Shown: in pieces, positions 46,092 through 57,098 of the stretch
Numbering within the stretch: the stretch's first letter is position 1
Layout of the letters: the number at the start of each line of letters is the position of its first letter
Source of the DNA: Dactylorhiza incarnata
Lineage: Eukaryota; Streptophyta; Magnoliopsida; Asparagales; Orchidaceae
Direction: 5' to 3'
NCBI GenBank assembly: GCA_033032865.1
Contig: JAWHQI010000185.1
Location: 3,162,001-3,226,000 of the forward strand
DNA: 64,000 nucleotides
Translations under genes and position numbers: made by a program
The notes under the pieces: generated by a model
Databases searched by the model: none
Seen by the model: the letters and a program-made list of their open reading frames with translations, nothing else
What the model was told of the DNA's origin: nothing

Positions 46092-46310
46092 GACTCGTCA
46101 ATACAAGAGGTTGTTACGACGACACAATATACGTTACGACGACAAAGATTCGAGCTAGGAGGATAAGAATCCAAGGAGCATTTCGACAACAATAACCACG
46201 TCGGCAAAATATAATCGAGCTATTTTTATCAGGATTGGATAGGTCCATCGGAGCCGTCTGATCGGATTTTTATGGTACGCGCCTCTTCATCTACCGACAC
46301 TATAAATAGA
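46092..46310 (+). promoter_or_regulatory. T internal promoter candidate upstream of env-like gene
   Basis: GTTACGACGACACA (46113-46126), also present exactly in the T LTR, is followed by gttacgacgacaaa (46133-46146) and other TCGAC/CGTCG motifs. TATAAATAGA is at 46301-46310, 114 bp upstream of the env-like ATG. The order array, TATA box, gene copies the LTR promoter. Confidence 0.6.
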
Positions 46311-46414
46311 GTGAATGCTCGAAAATAAAAATTACACTATCATTTGCCCTAAGACACTTCGTCGAAAAACCCTCGCCTCCTTTATCATGCTGCTTTCTCT
46401 CTCACTCTAAATCA

Positions 46415-47664
46415 ATGGCTCCCAAGAAAGAAGAAGTGATCTCAGGTTGTGAACTTCAGCGAGGAGGCTTCAATGTCTGCTCCGACGAAATCAGATCAGT
46501 AATAGGATTGCTGGAGGCATCAGGACTAGAGTATGTCCTATGTAAACCCTCGGTTCTTCTCCACCGGGAATTGGGCGAGTTCTTTGCCGAAGCAAAATTC
46601 GACCACACTGAAACTCGGATAAGATCCATGGTGGGAGGCAAGAAGGTCAAGATATATGCAAAGAGCCTTGGAAAAGCACTGAATCTTCCAAGCATCCAAG
46701 GGGAAGAGGAAGAAGAAGAAGAGCTGACCTCTGAGGATATGTCAGCAAGCTACACATGGTGCGGACACACAGGGAAGACCTACCGGTCTATCAAGAGAGC
46801 TGAATTCAATCAGAAGGGGAAGCAGCTAGCCGACATTGTTGGCAAAGTGTTGTTGTGCAAGCCTGGTTCCCACGACCGCATATCTAAAGACATGTTTGCT
46901 GTCATGGCCAGAATAATCCACTCTAAGAAAACCAATTGGAGTGAATTCCTCTTCCTGAAAGTGAAGAACACCCTGAAGTCCCCCTCGTATAGATGAATAT
47001 TAACCCTTTTTCTTCTAAACATCAGGGTGATACATTGCATAAAAGAATTGGAGTACCTCTTCATTACTCCAAGAAATTGGATGCAAAGATGCTGGACCGA
47101 TGGGATAGGTCCATCCCCAAACCATCCTCTCATGCCAGCCTGCTCCCAAGAAACAGAAGAAACCAGCAACCCAAATAAATACCTCCGAAGAAAAAGGGTC
47201 ATCAAGCAGCTCTGATGACATTGAACCACCCCCACACCATCCCACTCCATCCGGAGGAGAAACATCCACCAAAGAAAATGCTCTTGTATCAATCCATGAA
47301 CCTGCTCCCACAGAGGTTATTGAAAATGCTGGAAACACCAACTTGGGGAGTGTTCCTGCTAAGGGGAATTCCCAACTTGGGAGCTCAGCCCAAGATGCAG
47401 AGATGTTTGATGGAGAGCTCTCAGCTGGAGGCTCATATCAGGAGAATCCACAGGTTGGGGGGGAGACCCAACTTGGGTACTCTGTCGTAGATGATCAAGG
47501 AAATGAGCCAACAGCAGACATCACTCTCTCAGACTGCCGAGAGCTAACTGTAGCAAGCAAAGTCGTGCATAGCTCCATGTGAGCCCCTGCCAGAAGGTTC
47601 TAAGGGGAAAGCCAAGGTCACAACGCACATCAGTGAGGAATACTCTGAAGATGTCAGTGAAGCA
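46415..47664 (+). pseudogene. T envelope-like protein gene, frameshifted, cut by S
   Basis: The first frame (46415-46996, 193 aa) starts MAPKKEE and contains FNQKGKQLADIVGKVLLCKP, GSHDRISKDMFAVMARIIHS and a glutamate run. The same block is found in S (FNQQGKLLSDIVGKAILCKP). Later parts (GVPLHYSKKLDAKMLDRW near 47055, and a Ser/Pro-rich stretch near 47180-47640) lie in other frames, so there are at least two frameshifts. Sirevirus elements are known to carry an env-like gene after pol; its function is unproven. No signal peptide or membrane segment is visible in what remains. Confidence 0.78.
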
Positions 47665-47939
47665 TGATAGTTTATATAGGTGTAGTCAATAATACATAGA
47701 GGGGGAGGGGATGAATAGGTTCTACTTATTTTCTTTGTTTAAACCTAATGTTTCAAGCTGCAGAAAATACAAGCACAGAAAACACACAAGGATGTATAGA
47801 GGTTCCTCAAGACAGGGTGTCTTGAGTAGTCCACTTTCCCCTTCACCTTTCTAACAATGAGTTAGACAAGGCCCACAAACTCCAATCTCGGCTCCTTGAG
47901 CTTACACCACAAGTTCCTCAGAACTTCTCAGATCAAGAG

Positions 47940-48110
47940 TGATCCTACCTCAGGCACAGTAGCCCGATACTCAGGCTCAGCAGCCCTACACCTCAGGCTC
48001 AACAGCCCTACACCTCAGGCTCAACAGCCCTACACTCAGGCTCAGCAGCCCTACACCTCAGGCTTAACAGCCCTACACCTCAGGCTCAACTGCCCTACAG
48101 CTCAGAGTTA
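47940..48110 (-). repeat. S LTR 20-22-bp tandem repeat in R/U5
   Basis: Five to six near-perfect copies (cctcaggctcaacagcccta on the + strand). The T LTR has a decayed relative at 43770-44040, so the repeat is an ancestral trait of this Sirevirus lineage. Confidence 0.85.
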
Positions 48111-48675
48111 TGAACTCCTACCACTCAGAAATCCCAAAGATTTCCTACCTCAGACCTATCAAGAAGTCCTACCACTCAAGCTGTCAACACAGCTTTACAC
48201 ACAGGCTCAACAGCCTTTTACTGAGTCAACAATGCCTTACAAAGATGTAATAGAGTTTGAGTTAGATACAAAAGACAAAAGGATTTACTCTTAGGTCTTC
48301 TGGATCCTTTCTTCAGATCTGAAAACAATAGCTTCAGATTTGTGTCCCCTTGATCTTCTCCTTCAGCAAAGCAGAAGATCAACTTGCCCTTCTTGAGTTT
48401 GTACAGGAAGAGCTAACTAATCTCCCTTAGAAGATTAACTTCAGCTGCAGAGAATGACTTCAACTGGCTGAATCGTGAATGCTCGATTGCGGCGTGTAGC
48501 AAAAGCTTCTCAATAGAACAGTACTCCTTGATGTGCCCTAACATCTTCTTTTATACCCCCAGAAGGCTTCAACGGCTATATCGATCCTCCTGACACAGTA
48601 TGGGGCTGATTTGACTTGCGTTTCGCTCTCAAATGTCATTTGCGCCAAAAGCAGATCCCGTCAAAACATTTGGAT

Positions 48676-48870
48676 CAGTCTCAGCGGTTGGGCTGAGACA
48701 GCATCCTGTCTCAGCGGTTGGGCTGAGACGGCTTCTAGTCTCAGCGGCAGCTCCAGTTCCCTTCTCAGAGGTTGCTCCAGTCTTCTTCTCAGTGGATTCG
48801 CTGAGACGGCTCCTCGTCTCAGCGGTTCTGGCCCATCGCCTCAGCGGTTATGCTGAGACAGGTCTTCATC
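48676..48870 (-). promoter_or_regulatory. S LTR palindromic motif array
   Basis: GTCTCAGCGGTT-GG-GCTGAGAC-type palindromes occur at 48678, 48708, 48738 (partial) and 48816, with degenerate copies between. The array lies about 120 bp upstream of the TATA box on the minus strand. Confidence 0.7.
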
Positions 48871-49039
48871 TCCTTGTGGATGATTTCTTCTTATCTACGG
48901 CCATGTTTGGCCCTTCCTTTTGAGTCACCTGTGCCTGTATATCCTACACAAGTATATCTTTGTTAAATACAATATGTCCTTAGCATTGAGAGTGATGCCT
49001 CTTCAAATCAAGGTAATATTGAGGGCAATATTCCCAACA

Positions 49040-49050
49040 ATCTCCCCCTA
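49040..49050 (-). other. S polypurine tract
   Basis: TAGGGGGAGAT on the minus strand abuts the 3' LTR. Further AGGGGGAG copies lie upstream at 49188-49197, 49349-49359, 51000-51010, 51047-51055 and 51094-51101. This matches the multiple polypurine tracts described for Sireviruses. Confidence 0.88.
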
Positions 49051-49546
49051 TTTGAAGAAGGCAGAACATCCCCAATGCTAAGGTCCATTAACAATAAAAC
49101 TTTTATCACAGAAAAAGGACCTAACACCCTAAGCATAAGCATTTGCACTGGCCCTTTCTCCCCTTCTCCAGCATTGGTACTAGACTTATCTCCCCCTTTC
49201 TGGCTTTTTCAACCTTAACTTACTATCTCTCCCTTCACTTGCTATGTATAGAGAGATGACATCTATAGATCCTTTTGGGATCAACCTGTAGGCTAACCTA
49301 TATAGTCTGAGCATTTGCCAACTACCCCTTAACCTGAGTAAGGAGTTTGCTCCCCCTCACTTGGAGAACTATTTTCTGTAATAGCTGATCCATTTCAATC
49401 TGAACATTCCATTTAAGCTACTGAATACTAGAGATAATAAATACAGAGTACATATATCAATAGTAACAAACACAATATTATGATCAGAATATGAAATTTC
49501 ATTTCACTTTAAATGTTCAGTACAGATATATAAAAGAAAATTCAAC
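49051..49546 (-). mobile_element. S 3' UTR
   Basis: Non-coding AT-rich sequence with two extra polypurine tracts. No gene is seen. Confidence 0.75.
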
Positions 49547-51292
49547 TTATTGTTTTTCTAAGATACCAGTACATTCAATCCAAAAAGAAATGTCAAGATT
49601 AGTTTTTTTGTAAGATTGACCCTTGGAAGAGCTTTCTCCATCTGTAGATTTTCTTTTCCTAGCTTCAGCAGCAGAATTTAGCTTCTCCTTTACTTTGAAG
49701 TACAGGAGTGGCTTGGGAAGATATCTGGAGGGAATTCTTAAAGGATTTTTCCTTCTTACCAAATTTTCTTTGAGAATCCTTTCCCTTAAAGATTCCCTTT
49801 CAAGGTGTTTTATCCACTCAGCAGCTGAATAGACATGGTCAATGTCCTTCATTGGATTTCCATGGCTCACCCAGGTATTGACAACAATTGTGTCCAACTC
49901 CAGATTGTCATGTTCATGGAGTGGATCCCCTAATCTTTCCATTCTCTTTTGTGCCATGTATTCTTCAGCAGTTTGAATACCCTCTACCCTTCTCCTCTTT
50001 GCTGCTCTCTCATCAGCAATCAGATTTGATTGACTTTGGAAGTCAAAGTCTTCATCTCTGCTAGGGTTCAAGATTGGCAGATTCAAAGCAATTCTTGTTC
50101 CTTGAAACACCTTTAAGCTTGACTCCCATTGATTATCAGTTACCTTTCTGGCCATGGTAAGGATATTTTCTTGAATAGCACTGGAAGCATTGTTGACCAC
50201 TTCCACCATTTGCTTGCTGGCTTCTTCTTGATTGGAGAGTATCAGTTTGTGGGAGGACTCCATGTTGTTATATAGCTATATGTGAGCTCCTTTCAGCTTA
50301 GCATGAAGATTGAGTATCTTCTCCTCTCCTTCTTTTCTATGTTCCACTATCTTCTTCTCAATTTCAGAAAGTTGATCCAATATGGATTGAGAGAGAGTTT
50401 GTAAGGAGCTGTCCACATCATCCAAAATGCATTCCTTTGCCTTGTCAATGTGGGACTTGACTTGGCTGCTTGATGTGTTGACCACTTGTGCCATTCTGGC
50501 AACATTTTTTCCCAGACATTCTCATTTTTGTAAAGATGATTCTTTACATATGTGATGTCCTTTGTGGAATCCCCTTGATGGTCTGCAATATTCTTCAGAA
50601 CTGTGTGCTGGGCAGCAACAGTATTTTTGGCCATTTCAAACCATCTTGTCATCTATAGAAGGATATGATCTGATGCAGTTTTGACATCATTGACCTGGGC
50701 ATTGAGCTCAGTTCTCACTTCAGCCACTCTTGAGTCCATTCTCTGCTCACTGGCCTGAATCTCCTGAGTCAATGCAGCTCTTGTTGTATGCAATTCATTC
50801 CTTATCTGGGTAGATACATCCTGGATCTTTTCAGCAACAATCTCTTTCATAGACAACATCTGACCCTCAATCATTGTTTGGATTGAGTTTAACAGGTCAG
50901 ATGTGTCCAGAGCTACAATTGGCCTTTCCTGGGCTAAATCCTTTTCAACCATCATTTCAGCTCCACTTTGAGCATTAGCCCTCTCATTATCAGGGATCTG
51001 CTCCCCCTCAGATGGGGCATTGGGTGATACCAATTCCTGTTGATGTTCTCCCCCACTAGCATACCCACCTTCTCCTTCATAGGCAGGGCTATGCTCCCCC
51101 TCACTTAGGGCATCCTTAGGAGGAGATTTTTGTCTAAGGTCACCTAAAAAATGATTGATGAATTAGACACCTAGACTATACTATTGATATAGGAAAGAGG
51201 CCTAATTGAAATCCTAATTTACCAGGGATAGGCGAATTGGGAGTTTCATCTTCAGCTTGAGGAACAGCTGGATCAGCATTCATCTGGGTTGG
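49547..51292 (-). pseudogene. S envelope-like gene, 3' part (coiled-coil half)
   Basis: Read after a 79-nt intron (51222-51144), the frame carries an acidic linker with SEGE repeats and then long heptad-rich segments (SIQTMIEGQMLSMKEIVAEK, QEIQASEQRMDSRVAEVRTE), which suggest a coiled coil. A TAG at 50653-50655, a frameshift in an A run near 50505 and a TAG at 50276-50278 break it. The C-terminal part (49547-50263) is basic (ERAAKRRRVEG, EARKRKSTDGESS), so a nuclear signal is as plausible as a membrane role. The 5' part is at 58706-59622, beyond E4. Confidence 0.78.
51144..51222 (-). other. S env-like intron (79 nt, predicted)
   Basis: On the minus strand the donor is CCTG|GTAAAT and the acceptor is ATTTTTTAG|GTGACC. 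The unspliced sequence has several stops. Removing exactly these 79 nt joins two open frames in phase, leading into the coiled-coil frame at 51033. The size and T-rich 3' end fit plant introns. Confidence 0.7.
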
Positions 51293-52889
51293 TGATGCGT
51301 GTCGGCAAGTGCACCGGTCGCTGTCAAGTAATAAATGTGGAGAGTGGCCTCCCCGAATGTCGGTCTCTTGAGGAATGCAGGTTGGGTGAACGAGATGCGT
51401 AGCGTGACTCTTGTTACACGAACGAAACACACATGAAAAAGGGGGTTTTTGGTTGGTTTGTCCTAATCTTAACAACAGTAAAAGAGATGCGGGTCGAAAG
51501 CACCGCTTCGCAAGGTGAGATGGATGCAACGGCCGCGATGCCGTGCTTCGTGAGGCGGATGGAGTGTGTTCTAGCGCGAAAGGGTGAGGGTCGTAAACAC
51601 CTCTTCACAACCGTCGTTAGCTCTTGCTAACACGGAACAAACACCTTGCGTGCGCGTGCGAAATGGAGTGAATCACAACCGAACCATGAAGAACAACAAG
51701 GAAACATTCATTTCAACAAACAACATCACAAAGTTCGAGTTTACAAAGCATAACGAGTACAATGAAAGAAAGAAGAAAGGGATAACCGATAGTGAAGACT
51801 AGCGGCCGTTCACGGCCGGAATGGTAGGTTGTCGGGCTACCTCCGGGCTCGGGCGGACTATGCTTCCGGCGTAGAGAGCTGTCACAATCTCCCTACGTAG
51901 CTCCGTCGTCTTCGACTTCAGGTTTCTTCTTCTTCTTCTCACCGGGCGGAATGAGAGAATGGTTGCTTGGAGGCTTGCGAACGATGGAGAACACTCACGG
52001 ACAATGGAGGAGGTCTTGGAATGGATGGAGGAGGCTTCCCCTTGCGTAGAAGATGAAGTGGAGGCGTCCCAAGGTGGTGGTCGGCGGCGTACGGAACAGG
52101 AACTCCGCTCCCGGCGGCTTGATAATGCCCTAAAATCGGAACAGGCGTTTATATAGGCGATGAATTAAATACTGCGCACGGTCATTGGCGCACGACCAGT
52201 GGTCGTGCGCACTGGAATTCTGCGATCGTGCGCACTACCTGGGTGGAACCTGCAAGATACAAAATTATAAAATAAAATGTTCGCACGACCAGTGGCGCAC
52301 GACCGGTGGTCGTGCGCACTAGCGTCGATGGTCATGCGCAATAGATGAAACAGAACTCATAAAATTACTGTTAAGTGCGCACGAACAGTGGCGCACGACC
52401 GGTGGTCGTGCGCACTGGAGTTGATGGTCGTGCGCACTACAGTAAACAGAACTCGGAAATTAAATGGTAAGTGCGCACGAGCAGTGGCGCACGACCGGTG
52501 GTCGTGCGCACTGGCATTGATGGTCGTGCGCACTGCACCAAACAGAACTCATGAAAAAGGTGTTAAGTGCACACGATCAGTGGCGCACGACCAATGGTCG
52601 TGCGCAATAGAACCGACGATCGTGCGCAGTGTTCCTATGCAGAATTGCACCGGGAACACTAGCACGACTCCTATTCCAGGCACAACCACAAATCTAGCCA
52701 CTGAAAGTGGCACTTAACAGCGCATGAAAACTACTAAAGACAATAAGCATAAAATCACACCAAAGTGGGCCTAGAAGTGCACCTAGCATGGATTATCAAA
52801 TATAATCTATAACAAGGCTATAGTGCGGTGAATTGACTAAATAACGGACCGGATGAGTCCATAAATGTGTATATGATCAGGACTCATCA
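51293..52889 (-). repeat. E4 3' LTR (1597 bp)
   Basis: Compared with the 5' LTR it lacks a short stretch near 51660 (gtgagtgagtgg) and has few substitutions. On the minus strand TATATAA (about 52149-52156) lies just downstream of the palindrome array at 52174-52640. Confidence 0.95.
52174..52640 (-). promoter_or_regulatory. E4 LTR palindrome array (GCGCACGACC/GGTCGTGCGC)
   Basis: About five units of roughly 100 bp each contain GCGCACGACC-(1-3 nt)-GGTCGTGCGC, a near-perfect palindrome, with half-sites between. The array ends about 20 bp upstream of the TATA box on the minus strand. The other LTR copy is at about 57990-58460. Confidence 0.75.
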
Positions 52890-54664
52890 CACCCCCAGAC
52901 TTAACTGTTTGCGCGTCCCGAGCAAACGAATCCGACAGAGTGTGAAAACGATAATTAACATAGAGAATTACACAAGGGAGTACGGTGCGAAGTAACATAC
53001 GCATGCGAGTAGAGATTCTAGCAGAAGGAGATTCTAACTATGCTAACTAATTTACATGAGTATTAAAGCGTAAGTAAAGATTTAGTTATACTCAGTTGGT
53101 GAATTATGAAGAATTTGACGATCATGCCCGGTGTGAAAGTGACAAGATACTGAGGCGGGTGTTGCAAAAGATCGGGGCTTAGGAATAACTCCGCTGAAAT
53201 CCATCAACGTCGTGAACCATACGCTTGCCCGGTCACACTCTCTCCACGGCGCTAGCAAACTCGCAAGTCAAATCAGTAGGGCTTTTAGGATTAAGACGGG
53301 GCTTAGGTTACGGTATGATATTCAAAGTTAAACACGATGGCTACGCAACCCAAGTGAGCTAAAGAACGCTGCACCACTCAAGACCAACAAACAATGCTCG
53401 TGTGACACACCCCCAGACTCATCATGAAAACCAGGTGTGCACACGGCCTACTTCACAAATACCAACAGATTTTCTATTTAGCTCGGAAGGATTTTTTCAA
53501 AATACTCTTTTTTTTTCTTTTAACATCTTTTACTTCTTTTATATATCCTCCGGTGGGTTCAAAATCACCAGATAGACTTTATTTTCTCTTCATAACACAA
53601 AGATTCCACACACCACACAAGTTGAGAATTATGAGCGTAGTTTAAAACAATTTGGTTGCGGGTGTAGGATAGGCTTCAGGCTTTGGTTGATGAAGAGGAG
53701 CTGAACAAAGGATTGGTAGGCACAAATTTGGCTTGCAACGGTGAACGAAATGGACATGGAATAACAAAGCTCAAACTAGCCAAAGGGTGGCCTACATCAT
53801 GTTTAACTCGACGAGTCCCTCTCACCCATGCTTCGAGAGTCGCTTGGGGCAAGTTCTTAGCCCACGAGAAAGGTAAACCTTCCTCCCGACTCGAGCAACA
53901 CACGACTAGTAAACGCACACACACAACACCGGGTTATCGTCAATTTCATTCAAATTCACCACTTGAGTATATTAAATCTAAATTTGCGCAGAAATACTAA
54001 ACATAGATTAGATGCATAAAGAAAATCTAGTTCTACTCAAATTCTACCATAACATGCGAAGTGACTAGAACACTACATGAGTCAACATCGCACTCCAAAT
54101 AATAATTCCTACGTTAACAATCTATTTCACATTCCGACCAAAATAGTTTAAACGGAACAACGACAAAAAGATAAGCACGCACTCAAGTGGGTGAAGTGGT
54201 GTGTGAAGCATGAAAACAATGATAATGACTGGAATAAATAAGAAACAACCTTCTAGTATGCAGTGCAACTCGTGCACAGTGGGTGACAACATACGCTCCC
54301 CCAGACTTAAGCTAAACAATATATCTAGAAATTTGAAGCAAAAAGAGGGGAGGAAGTGTTACCCAATGCTCAGAATTGAGCATACCAGACGATCGGCGTT
54401 TATGATCAAGAATAGTCCGCAGCATCCGCACCATCGAACACAAAACCTGCAAGCACAAACTCAAAACAACCAAAGCATATGCAAAAGCTAAATTAAAAGG
54501 AGTTAGATAAAAACTAAAAAATCAGGAAATCTGGGCTGTCTCCCAGTAGCGCTTTTATTTAACGTCCTTAAGCTGGACCAAATACCTGTATTAGCATTGT
54601 CTAAAAAGTGCAGAACTTAAAAAGAAATGTTCAGAAGCAGTTCACCACATCAACTAAACACAAA
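52890..54664 (-). mobile_element. E4 3' non-coding region with three polypurine-like tracts
   Basis: The functional tract GTCTGGGGG (52892-52900) abuts the LTR. Identical motifs lie at 53410-53418 and 54298-54306. The spacing (518 and 888 bp) closely matches V (524 and about 906 bp once insertions are removed). No RT, integrase or other gene is present. Confidence 0.82.
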
Positions 54665-56995
54665 TCAGCTAAAAGCGCTCTTATGGTGCGCTTCTCCCGT
54701 AGCACGTAGGCGGGAGGTGAAGGCTTTAGGGCCAGCACCGGTATCATCCAATGCTCCCCTAACCTCCGCCCTCTTGCCACAGAGAGCGGCAGCACGAGCG
54801 TCGCGCAGAAGTTTTTCTTGTTTAAGTTTGGTGACAGTCGGAGACTGCCACCGTTGAGAATTCTCAGATTTCTCCACTTTAGCGGTGGGTGGCGTCACTT
54901 CCGGTATCGCGGTGACCACCGGATCGGCCCAGGAGATGGAGCGCTTAGATAGTTCATTACAAGATTCACCACAAGAAGATAAATAATCAGCATCCCTAAC
55001 TAAATCCAAGTCAACGTTTCCCGAACTGTAGTCTTCCTCCTTCTCGGAGTCGAACTCTTTCCGGAAGTCAACCTCTTCTTCCTCATCCGACTGGAGCTCC
55101 TCCTTTCCTCCTTCACTTGTTTCTTGATCATGTTTCTTTCCTGCACAGCTTAGAAATTCATCAGAAATAACGAGAGGGGGGGGAGTGGATGTGTCGGCTG
55201 TAGCTTCGAGGAGAGTGGGCTGCGGCGCCTTGTTAGGTAGGAGAACACAACCCGTAGCGAAGTCAAGGGTGGCGCCGCTCTCCTTCAAGAACGGCACGCC
55301 CAAGATAGGGATGGATTGATTTTCCTGGGGGCCCAACACCTGAAAGTCCGCGACCACAGTCGTTCCCTCAACTATTACTTCCACATTTCTCACTTCCCCC
55401 TCAGATTGGATAATTGTCCCGTTAGCAAGAATAAGCGATTTCCTTTCCTCCGTGTTCATCTCAAGTTGTAATTTCGCAACATCTTGCAGTGCAATGACGT
55501 TGCGGGAGGAACCGGAATCGCATAGAGCTTTTGTTTCAACCTTATTGATGGAACACGAAATCACCAACTCACTTGGATCAGTCTCAACCACATTGCCAAG
55601 ACTCTTCCCTTGATCTATTGGGTTCTTTTCAGTGTTGCTAGGAAGGGTCCCCTGCGACCGCTCGGTTAGCACTTGGGCCAATTGGCCCAACTGCGTTTCC
55701 AAGTTACGCATGGATGCGGTTTGATTCACCATATTAGAGTTGGCCGCTTGCATGAACTTCTCCATCATTTCCTCCAAATTACTCTTTTTTTGGGTTGGGG
55801 GACCTTGGTTATAATCCGGGTGTGGTGGCCTCGGTTGGCTCCCGGAGGCGTAAGCATCATTTTGATGCTGCCCCGGTGCCCATCGTTGGCCAGGCGTGTT
55901 TGGGTTCCACGAGAAGTTCGGGTGACTTCTCGCTCCCGGATTTTAGGCGTTATTAAAAGGCGCCCCCTTGGATTGATTTCCTACATAATTAATAGATTCA
56001 TTAAGAGTTAGGTGAGCGAAATCACCTGCCACGTTGTTCCCTGAGCATTCATACGCGTGGTGGCCTCCGCCTCCACATCCTTCACAAGTAATGATAGCAG
56101 CAGGTGGGGATGGAGATGGGAGAGAGTCAACCATGAAGAGTCCTCGGCCGCTTCTTGGAGCGTTTCTCCCGGCAGTCCAGAAGGTACTGTGGGAAGCGGT
56201 GTCGCGCAGAATTCGAAGGGCCTCCTCAGGAGTGTGGTTCATCAGAGTACCACCAGCAGCAGCATCGACCATTGCCCGGTAGTTAGGCTCGATCGCAAAG
56301 TAGAACGTTTCAACCACATTCCAAGGTTGGAGCTCGTGGCCAGGACAACGGCGAAGGAGATCGTTGAGGCGCTCCCATGCTTCAGCAAGGGTCTCTTGGT
56401 CAAGTTGACGAAATGTCGCGATCTCCCGTCGCAAGCTCACGATCTTGTCCACAGGATGGAACTTAGCCAGGAATTTGGATGCGAGGGCATCCCAAGTTGC
56501 AGCAGTCCCGGGCGGAATGGAATGGAGCCACACCTTCGCTTTTTTGCGGAGTGAGAAGGGAAACAGTCTGAGCTTGACTGTGTCGTCAGCAATCCCTGCG
56601 TAGCGGAAGGTTCCGCAAATATCAGAAAATTCTGCCAGATGCAGATGCGGGTCTTCGCTGGCCAGCCCGGAGAATTGAGCGTTGTTCCGGATGATGTTCA
56701 AGATTGCTGGCTTAATCTCGAACTGATTATTCATAATATTTGGCCCGAACCCCGGATACACACTCCCAGCAGTTGGAGTGGTGTAGTCCCTCATCGTGCG
56801 GGGTCGAGGCCTAGCTGCCTCCTGCTCATTCCCAGGCTGATGTTCCCCCACGCCGGGCATTCTCGGATCAACATCATTTGGGTCTACCTGATCACCCATG
56901 GCCGCTTGCGCGGCAGCAGCGCGCCTTCGTGCGCGAGCGGTCCGTTCAATCTCAGGATCGAAGGGTACGAGTTCACCTGCGACCTGTCTCTGCAT
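54665..56995 (-). pseudogene. E4 gag-protease, interrupted by one TAA
   Basis: The ATG at 56993-56995 opens a basic N-terminus, then an Athila-type capsid region (NNQFEIKPAILNIIRNN, DDTVKLRLFPFSLRKKAKVW, LRREIATFRQLDQETLAEAW). A CX2CX4HX4C knuckle (CEGCGGGGHHAYEC) lies near residue 305. A single TAA (55943-55945) follows in a region that otherwise stays open in the same frame. The protease has ALCDSGSSRNVIAL near 55535 and PILGVPFLKESGATLDFATG near 55280. A long acidic tail ends the frame at 54665; I do not recognise it. Confidence 0.9.
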
Positions 56996-57073
56996 GCACT
57001 ATCACAAACAAGAAAAATCAAAAACAACTGCTCGTATGACGACAGTCACAACACGGGACGTTACACGCCTGCA

Positions 57074-57092
57074 TTCCCCGGCAACGGCGCCA
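57074..57092 (-). other. E4 primer-binding site (tRNA-Asp)
   Basis: On the minus strand TGGCGCCGTTGCCGGGGAA, identical to that of V, lies 6 nt after the 5' LTR end. Confidence 0.94.
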
Positions 57093-57098
57093 AAAACT

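Larger units (their letters stand above)
42533..47664 (+). mobile_element. T: Sirevirus-type element without pol, 5' part
   Basis: The order is LTR, primer site, gag, internal motif array with TATA box, and envelope-like gene, then a cut at 47664 by S. No protease, integrase, RT or RNase H lies between gag (ends 45836) and the envelope-like ATG (46415). The left flank tcaag (42528-42532) is the predicted duplication. Confidence 0.88.
47665..49039 (-). repeat. S 3' LTR (1375 bp)
   Basis: On the minus strand it starts TGTTGGGAATATTG right after the polypurine tract and ends ..aactatca. A TATA box, GTATAAAA, is at 48549-48556. Upstream of it lies the CTCAGCGG array (48676-48870). A tandem repeat of about 20-22 bp (gaggtgtagggctgttgagc) lies at about 47940-48110, downstream of the likely start. 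Confidence 0.9.

Noticed and set aside
47896..48294. A 132-codon repetitive frame on the + strand
   Set aside because: It is the S LTR tandem repeat read on the wrong strand of the element.
52174..52640. CRISPR-like spacing of repeats
   Set aside because: Units are about 100 bp, spacers are themselves repeated, the array is inside an LTR with a second copy in the partner LTR, and the DNA is from a plant.
52388..52717. Repeated peptide-like frame on the + strand, and its copy at 58204-58533
   Set aside because: It is a read-through of the E4 LTR palindrome array. Both copies lie in LTRs and resemble no protein family.
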